Assembly: GCA_963741995.1 (NCBI GenBank)
Contig: CAVUKI010000008.1
Location: 183,077 to 247,076 of the forward strand
DNA from: Bog-473 sp963741995
GTDB lineage: Bacteria; Actinomycetota; Acidimicrobiia; Acidimicrobiales; RAAP-2
Length of the DNA: 64,000 bases
Reading direction: 5' to 3'
Position 1 is the first letter of the stretch, and every line of letters starts with the position of its first letter. The translations under genes and the position numbers were made by a program. Below the pieces are notes generated by a model. That model saw nothing but the letters and a program-made list of their open reading frames with translations. It was not told the DNA's origin and did not search any database. Of this stretch, positions 58,809 through 64,000 are shown piece by piece.

Positions 58809-59822
58809 ATGGCCGACGCGACATCCGCGCCCACTCCGGGCGGTTTCCCCGTGCGCAGGTTGCGCAGGCTGCGCCGCACACCGGCGCTGCGCCGGCTGGT
58901 CGCCGAGACCCGGCTCGGCCCCGACGACCTGGTGGCCCCGCTCTTCGTCCGGGAGGGGGCGGCGGAGCCGGTCCCGATCGCATCCATGCCCGGTGAGGTG
59001 CAGCATTCGCTCGACTCGCTGGTGGTCGAGGCCAAGCGCCTGGTCTCGCTGGGAATTCCCGGGCTCATCCTGTTCGGCGTCCCGGCGCGCAAGGACGCCC
59101 AGGGGAGTGGCGCGTGGGACCCGCAGGGCGTTGTGCAGGTCGCGCTGCGCGCCGTCCGCGACGCGGTGGGTGACGAGCTCGTCCTGATGGCCGACCTCTG
59201 TCTCGACGAGTACACCGATCACGGGCACTGCGGCGTCCTCGGGCCCAGCGGCGAGGTGCTCAACGACCCGACACTCGAGCTCTACCAGCGCATCGCCCTG
59301 GCGCAGGCCGAAGCCGGCGCGGACGTGGTGGCGCCCAGCGGCATGATGGACGGCCAGGTCGCCGCCATCCGCGCTGCGCTCGACGACGGCGGCCACGATC
59401 CGGTGGCCATCCTGGCCTACGCGTCCAAGTACGCGTCAGCCCTGTATGGGCCTTTCCGCGACGCGGTCGACGTCACCATCGCCGCCGGCGGTGATCGCCG
59501 GGCCTATCAGCAGGACCCGCGCAACGGGCGCGAGGCGCTCGCCGAAATTGAGATGGACGTGGCCGAGGGTGCCGACATGATCATGGTCAAGCCCGCGATG
59601 ACATCGCTCGACGTCCTGGCCGCCGTGCGCTCGGAGGTCGCGGTGCCGCTGGCGGCCTACCACGTGAGTGGCGAGTTCGCGATGGTGCAGGCGGCGGCGG
59701 CGGCGGGCTGGATCGACGGGCCGGCGGTGGCGCTCGAGCAGCTGATCGTCTTGAAGCGGGCCGGAGCCGATTTCATCTTGACGTACTTCGCCGCCGCGGT
59801 GGCCGAGGCGCTCGGTGGCTGA
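58809..59822 (+). CDS. hemB: delta-aminolevulinic acid dehydratase (porphobilinogen synthase)
   Basis: FPVRRLRRLRRTPALRRLVA, VAPLFVREG, VVQVALRAVRDAVGDELVLMADLCLDEYTDHGHCGVL, VVAPSGMMDGQVAAIRAAL, ILAYASKYASALYGPFRDAV (Lys207) and MIMVKPAMTSLDVL (Schiff-base Lys261). The metal site reads D-x-C-x-D...HGHC, intermediate between zinc and magnesium types. Its product feeds HemC; the stop overlaps the start of hemL by 8 nt. Confidence 0.96.
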   Translation: MADATSAPTPGGFPVRRLRRLRRTPALRRLVAETRLGPDDLVAPLFVREGAAEPVPIASMPGEVQHSLDSLVVEAKRLVSLGIPGLILFGVPARKDAQGSGAWDPQGVVQVALRAVRDAVGDELVLMADLCLDEYTDHGHCGVLGPSGEVLNDPTLELYQRIALAQAEAGADVVAPSGMMDGQVAAIRAALDDGGHDPVAILAYASKYASALYGPFRDAVDVTIAAGGDRRAYQQDPRNGREALAEIEMDVAEGADMIMVKPAMTSLDVLAAVRSEVAVPLAAYHVSGEFAMVQAAAAAGWIDGPAVALEQLIVLKRAGADFILTYFAAAVAEALGG

Positions 59823-61110
59823 GCAGGCTCCGTTGTCGAACGCCGGCTGGTTCGAGCGGGCCCGGCGTGTCATTCCGGGCGGGGTGGACTCACCGGTCCG
59901 ATCCTTTGCCTCCGTCGGGGGGACGCCGTACACGGTTGTCTCGGGTGCGGGCGCGTCCGTGGTCGACGCCGAGGGGAACCGGTACCTCGACATGGTGCAG
60001 TCCTACGGCGCCGTGCTGCTCGGTCATGCCCACCCCGTGGTCACCCGGGCCGTGCAGTCGGCGGCGGCACTCGGCACGACGTTCGGCGCGCCGACACCCG
60101 GTGAGGTCCTTCTGGCCGAGGCCATCTGCGAGCGCGTGCCCGGCTGCGAGCAGGTGCGGCTCGTCTCCTCCGGCACCGAGGCGGCCATGAGCGCCGTGCG
60201 CCTCGCCCGAGGCGCGACGGGTCGTGACCGCGTGATCAAGTTCGACGGCTGCTACCACGGCCACTCCGACGGCTTGTTGGCCGGTGGGGGCAGTGGCGTG
60301 GCCATGCTCGGACTGCCCGGCTCGGTCGGCGTCTCCGCCGGCGCGGTGGCCGACACCGAGGTCGTTCCGTACAACGTGGTCCCCGCGATCGACGACCGGG
60401 TCGCCTGCGTGATCATCGAGCCGGTGGCGGCCAACATGAATCTCGTGCCGCCGGCTCCCGGGTTTCTCGAGGGGCTGCGCGCCGCCTGCAGCGCCAGCGG
60501 GGCCCTCCTCATCTTCGACGAGGTCATCACCGGCTTCCGGCTCGGTCCGGCCGGAGCCACCGGCTGGTCAGGGGTGACACCCGATCTCTGGTGCTTCGGG
60601 AAGGTCATCGGCGGCGGTCTGCCCGTGGGCGCCTTCGCCGGCCCACGCGAGCTGATGGCCGAATTGGCGCCGGGCGGTCCCGTCTATCAAGCGGGGACCT
60701 TGTCCGGAAACCCGCTCGCCACGGCGGCGGGCCTGGCGGTGCTGGACGCAGTGGGACCGGCTGACTACGAGGCCCTGACCGCTCGTGTCTCGTTGTTCGC
60801 CAAAGACCTCGAGTCGGCCGTGGCAGGTGGTGGCCTGGCTGTCGCTGTCCCCACCGTGGGGCCGTTGGTCGGGCTCTTCGTAGCGCGGGCCGATGACGGT
60901 CCCGTCACGCCGCCGACCGACTACGAGAGCGCGCGGGCGATCGCCTCGGGCGACACGTACTCCCGCTTCTTCCACGCCATGCTGCGCCGTGGTGTCGCGC
61001 TGGCGCCTGGTGCCTACGAGGTGATGTTCCCCGGTGTGGCCCATGACGAGGACGTCTTGAGCCGCGTCGTCGAGGCGGCGGGGGAGGCGGCGAGCGAGGT
61101 CAGGGGATGA
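59815..61110 (+). CDS. hemL: glutamate-1-semialdehyde 2,1-aminomutase
   Basis: FERARRVIPGGVDSPVRSF, AEGNRYLDMVQSYGAVLLGHAHP, VRLVSSGTEAAMSAVRLARGATGRD, IKFDGCYHGHSDGLL, LLIFDEVITGFRLGPAGA, DLWCFGKVIGGGLPVGAFAG with PLP Lys263, and QAGTLSGNPLATAAGLA. It converts glutamate-1-semialdehyde to 5-aminolevulinate. GTG start within hemB. 431 aa, complete. Confidence 0.96.
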   Translation: MAEQAPLSNAGWFERARRVIPGGVDSPVRSFASVGGTPYTVVSGAGASVVDAEGNRYLDMVQSYGAVLLGHAHPVVTRAVQSAAALGTTFGAPTPGEVLLAEAICERVPGCEQVRLVSSGTEAAMSAVRLARGATGRDRVIKFDGCYHGHSDGLLAGGGSGVAMLGLPGSVGVSAGAVADTEVVPYNVVPAIDDRVACVIIEPVAANMNLVPPAPGFLEGLRAACSASGALLIFDEVITGFRLGPAGATGWSGVTPDLWCFGKVIGGGLPVGAFAGPRELMAELAPGGPVYQAGTLSGNPLATAAGLAVLDAVGPADYEALTARVSLFAKDLESAVAGGGLAVAVPTVGPLVGLFVARADDGPVTPPTDYESARAIASGDTYSRFFHAMLRRGVALAPGAYEVMFPGVAHDEDVLSRVVEAAGEAASEVRG

Positions 61111-61117
61111 CGCCCGC

Positions 61118-62596
61118 TCAGAACGAGCGGATGACCGAGTCGGGCCCCATGACGATGACGGGATGCAGCGCGGGGTCCAGCCAGTCGAGCACCGCGTCGA
61201 GTTCGGCCAGTGGGAGCGAGACACACCCCTGGGTGGGGGCACCGATGTCGGCGTGGAGGAAGATGCCCGACCCGACTGGCCCGGTGGGCGGCGTGTTGTA
61301 GTCGATGACCGCCATGGCCGGGTATGCGTTGCCCTCCGTCCACAACGCCTCCGAACTCGCGGCGAATGGCGGCGCCGTCCCGCAGGCCACGTGTTGAAAC
61401 GTGTTGTAGGTGGGGCTGGCCGAGTCCTCGTCCCACCAGTCGCCGCAGACCAGTTGGTGGAACGGGAATTGTGTGCCCGGGTCCGCGTTCGTCCCGTACA
61501 TCGTCGAGCCGATGGCGTACATGCCCTCGGGCGTGGTGCCGTCCCCTTCGACCCGGCTCGGCCCGGGCACCCAACCGTTGGTGCCGTCGACGGCGGGCAT
61601 GGCGTCGAACACCTGGTACCACCCGGCACCGTCGTTCTCGTACGCGGTCAGTGTGGCCGTCGTGCCGCCGGCGCTCGGCGCGTCGACGATCAGGACCTGT
61701 TGCGCGCCACCGGTCGAGGCGAGCTGGTCGACCAGGAGCGGGTTGATGTCGGCGGTGGCCGATCCGTCGAAGGCGGCGGAGCCGAAATTGAAGATGCCGC
61801 CGTCGGCCGCCGCGAGCCAGTACCCACCGCCGCCCGGTCCCGGAGCCATCCCGTCGATGGGCTCGTCGAGCCGGATGGAGCCCGTCGACCCCTGGAACGA
61901 TGCGTCGCCGTAGGTGAAGATGCCCCCGTCCGCCGCCACGAGCCAGTAGCCGTTACCAGAAGGCGTGGCCGCCATGCCGACCACCGGCCGGTTCAGCCGG
62001 ATGGAGCCGGCGGAGCCGTGGAACGACGCGTCGCCGTAACTGAAGACGCCTCCGTCGGAGGCCACCAGCCAGTAGCCGCGGCCCGAGGCTGTCGCCACCA
62101 TCCCCACGACCGGCGCGTTGAGACGCTGGCCACCCGTCGAGCCGGAGAAGGACGCGTCGCCGTAGCTGAACACACCACCGTCGGAGGCGACGAGCCAGTA
62201 GCCGTGACCCGACGGCGCGGCGGCCATGCCGACGATCGGTTCGTTGAGGCGCATGCCACCGGTCGAGCCGTAGAAGGCCGCGTCGCCGAAACTGAAGATG
62301 CCGCCATCGGACGCGACCAGCCAGTAGCCCTGTCCCGAGGGCGTCGCCGCCATGCCCACGATGGGTGCGTTCAGCGCCGTGCCGCTCATGCTCCCGTACG
62401 AGTGCGCGTCGCCGAAGGGATAGACGCCGCCGGTCGACGAGGCGACCCAGTAGCCGCCGCCATCGGGCGTGGCCGCGATGGCTACCGCACCGGCCGGGCC
62501 GGACGACGCCGACGTTGCCGCGGCAGCCGTCGTCGCGAGCGGCGGCACCGCGCACCAGACGAGCGAGGCGATCAGCAGCACGCACACGGCGAGCAT
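61118..62596 (-). CDS. secreted L,D-transpeptidase-like protein with six repeats
   Basis: A signal peptide (MLAVCVLLIASLVWCAVPPL, ATTAAAA) is followed by six tandem 42-residue repeats of the form G-M-A-A-T-P-S-G-x-G-Y-W-L-V-A-S-D-G-G, F-G-D-A, S-T-G-G, L-N-x-P-I-V, then by a YkuD-like L,D-transpeptidase-type domain ending in HADIGAPTQGCVSLP with the catalytic-type Cys and His. Such domains cross-link peptidoglycan or attach proteins to it; here the repeat probably forms a propeller or cell-wall-facing module. ATG 62596 is the assumed start, TTG 62632 an alternative. The stop is 7 nt from the hemL stop. Confidence 0.8.
   Translation of the reverse strand: MLAVCVLLIASLVWCAVPPLATTAAAATSASSGPAGAVAIAATPDGGGYWVASSTGGVYPFGDAHSYGSMSGTALNAPIVGMAATPSGQGYWLVASDGGIFSFGDAAFYGSTGGMRLNEPIVGMAAAPSGHGYWLVASDGGVFSYGDASFSGSTGGQRLNAPVVGMVATASGRGYWLVASDGGVFSYGDASFHGSAGSIRLNRPVVGMAATPSGNGYWLVAADGGIFTYGDASFQGSTGSIRLDEPIDGMAPGPGGGGYWLAAADGGIFNFGSAAFDGSATADINPLLVDQLASTGGAQQVLIVDAPSAGGTTATLTAYENDGAGWYQVFDAMPAVDGTNGWVPGPSRVEGDGTTPEGMYAIGSTMYGTNADPGTQFPFHQLVCGDWWDEDSASPTYNTFQHVACGTAPPFAASSEALWTEGNAYPAMAVIDYNTPPTGPVGSGIFLHADIGAPTQGCVSLPLAELDAVLDWLDPALHPVIVMGPDSVIRSF
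61760..62491 (-). repeat. six 126-bp tandem repeats inside the L,D-transpeptidase gene
   Basis: Each unit encodes about 42 residues with GYW(L)VA(S)SDGG and FGDA. DNA identity between adjacent copies looks high enough for recombination, so copy number may vary. Confidence 0.7.
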
Positions 62597-62702
62597 TGTG
62601 GTCCGGGGACGATGGAGAACGCGCAGCCGCAAGAACCCCAGGCTAGGAGTGCCGATGGGCCGTTGCGGGTCACCCGGCGTTGCGATGGGCAGACTGAGGG
62701 CC

Positions 62703-63182
62703 ATGCCCGACAACGGTTGGCCCCCTGACTTTCCAGCGCTTCGACGGGGCGAAGGGTGCACCATGTGCGGTCCGGGCGCCGATGCGACGCCGCACGGCCT
62801 TCGGATCTTCGAAGGCATGTGGGTCGATGGCTATATCGGTCGGCATCCCGTGCGGCCCGGCTACAGCTACGTCATCTGGAAGGGCCGCCACGTCGCCGAG
62901 CCCACGGAGCTCTCGGCCGAGGAGACGGCAGGGTTCTGGTCCGAGGTGGCGCGGGTCGCCGGCGCCGTCGACGAGGAGTACCAGCCGGCGAAGATGAACT
63001 GGTTCAGCCTGGGCAACGGGGTTCCGCACCTGCACGTACACCTGGTGCCGCGCCCCGTGGACGACGCCCGGCCCGGGTGGCCGGTCGAGTCCGAGGCGTT
63101 CGACTTCGCGGCCATCCCGGCCATCGATGCGTCGGAGCTCGCGGCAGCTGCCGCCGCGCTGCGCGCGCGCCTGCAGGACTGA
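62703..63182 (+). CDS. HIT-family protein
   Basis: CTMCGPGADATPHGLRIFEG, GYSYVIWKGRHVAEPTELSAEETAGFWSEVARVA and the histidine triad PHLHVHLVPRP. This is a nucleotide-binding HIT hydrolase/transferase (159 aa). CxxC near the N-terminus may bind zinc as in some HIT members. It is divergent from the L,D-transpeptidase gene. ATG 62703. Confidence 0.9.
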   Translation: MPDNGWPPDFPALRRGEGCTMCGPGADATPHGLRIFEGMWVDGYIGRHPVRPGYSYVIWKGRHVAEPTELSAEETAGFWSEVARVAGAVDEEYQPAKMNWFSLGNGVPHLHVHLVPRPVDDARPGWPVESEAFDFAAIPAIDASELAAAAAALRARLQD

Positions 63183-63192
63183 GCAAGAAACC

Positions 63193-63954
63193 GTGGAACT
63201 CCTCGCCGAAGGCCGGACGGCGGAGGTCTTTGCCTACGGTGAGGGACTGGTGCTCAAGCTGGACCGGCCTGATTGGAACGGCCTGTCCGACTTCGAGGAC
63301 ACCGTGCTGAAAACGTTGGCCGCCGCCGGCCTGCCCGTGGCGAGGTCCCACGGCACGGTCGCGGTGGACGGGCGTCGTGGCGTGGTCCTGGACCGGGTGG
63401 AGGGCCCGGCACTCCTCCACGTGCTGGCCACGGCCGGCCCCGAAGAGATCGATGGCCTCGCGGCGCGCTTCGTCGCGCTGCAGTTGCGATGCAACGAGAC
63501 ACGCGTCGATGGCTTGCCCGACCTGGTGCCGCGCCTCCGCAGTGAGATCGAGACGAGCGTGCCCGACAGGGCGGCGCGCACGGACCTGCTGGCTCTGCTG
63601 GACGCGCTGGACGACGGCGGGCGCGGCACCTGCCACTTCGACTTCCATCCCTTGAACGTGCTGGTCGGACCCGACGGCTGGGTCGTCATCGACTGGCTGA
63701 CCGTAGCGGCCGGGCCGTCGGCAGCCGACTTGGCCCGCACTCTGGTCCTCTGGGGGCAGAGGTCGACGGGGCAAGTGGGGCGCTTCCTGTGCGCCGTGCG
63801 CAGCCAGGGCCGGGCGCGGCGCGGCCTCCCGGACGATGCCCTCGACGCCTGGGTCCGTGTTGTCGCCGGGGCACGCGTCGCCGAGGGCTTCGACGGGGAA
63901 GAGAGGGCGTGGCTCCTGCGGGTGGCGAGCGGGGCGGAACGACTGTTCGTCTGA
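63193..63954 (+). CDS. phosphotransferase (aminoglycoside phosphotransferase-like)
   Basis: AEGRTAEVFAYGEGLVLKLDRP is the nucleotide-binding lobe (Lys), GVVLDRVEGPALLHVL the hinge, CHFDFHPLNVLVGPDGWVVIDWLT the catalytic loop (Asp of HxD, Asn) and metal-binding Asp. The APH fold is complete at 253 aa. Starts 10 nt after the HIT stop, probably co-transcribed. The substrate is unknown, not necessarily an antibiotic. Confidence 0.88.
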   Translation: MELLAEGRTAEVFAYGEGLVLKLDRPDWNGLSDFEDTVLKTLAAAGLPVARSHGTVAVDGRRGVVLDRVEGPALLHVLATAGPEEIDGLAARFVALQLRCNETRVDGLPDLVPRLRSEIETSVPDRAARTDLLALLDALDDGGRGTCHFDFHPLNVLVGPDGWVVIDWLTVAAGPSAADLARTLVLWGQRSTGQVGRFLCAVRSQGRARRGLPDDALDAWVRVVAGARVAEGFDGEERAWLLRVASGAERLFV

Positions 63955-64000
63955 GCCGGGTGCCGCGGCCGGCGTGGATCAGGCGGCGGGGACCTCGAGG
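63955..64000. other. window edge, non-coding
   Basis: No feature seen in the last 46 nt. Confidence 0.4.

Overview
The window looks like chromosomal DNA of a high-GC actinobacterium, most likely of the class Acidimicrobiia. The evidence is the gene order rex-hemA-hemC-cobA/hemD-hemB-hemL, a mycothiol glycosyltransferase (MshA), an F420-type luciferase-like oxidoreductase, many GTG starts, promoters whose -10 box lies 6-9 nt before the start codon, and an L,D-transpeptidase-like protein with six 'GYWLVASDGG' repeats of a kind I associate with Acidimicrobiia. No rRNA, CRISPR array, replication origin or prophage structural gene was seen.

Region 1 (about 0.5-22.4 kb) is a decayed genomic island. 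It starts at an intact tRNA-Lys(TTT). A truncated tyrosine recombinase reads into the tRNA, and a 25-nt exact copy of the tRNA 3' half lies at 22407-22431. Inside are a second recombinase with an amber codon, two IS110-family transposases (one intact, one frameshifted), and many unrelated single genes: two sulfotransferases, a DivIVA-domain protein, Nudix, a hydrolase-cyclase fusion facing a cyclic-nucleotide-binding protein, a deaminase, a methyltransferase, small zinc-ribbon proteins and ABM/DinB/SRPBCC-type proteins. A 19-nt intergenic motif recurs.

Region 2 (22.4-39 kb) is still accessory. It has a second tRNA 3'-end scar, a GH43-like protein, a PadR/membrane-protein pair with a clear palindromic operator, an IS1380-family element that supplies the C-terminus of a membrane protein, weak recombinase remnants, and stress or redox genes (aldo/keto reductase, glutathione peroxidase, luciferase-like monooxygenase, pirin, two DoxX-like proteins, STAS antagonist, a histone-H1-like protein).

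Region 3 (39-64 kb) is dense, GC-rich core genome: NDMA-dependent-type alcohol dehydrogenase, DUF4395, two divergently transcribed citrate synthases with different extra domains (CBS pair; helix-turn-helix), a YncE-like lipoprotein, a class-V aminotransferase, an ATPase-PAS-GAF-SpoIIE signalling protein split by a frameshift, a DksA-type zinc finger, superoxide dismutase, an XRE regulator, mshA-ybjN-proC-SAM hydrolase, then Rex and the C5-pathway haem/corrin operon, an L,D-transpeptidase-like protein, a HIT protein and a phosphotransferase. Rex senses NADH/NAD+ and probably couples redox state to tetrapyrrole synthesis.

Four reading frames across the window are each broken by a net +1 nucleotide. 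This is either real decay or systematic sequence error, and matters for anyone using these gene models.
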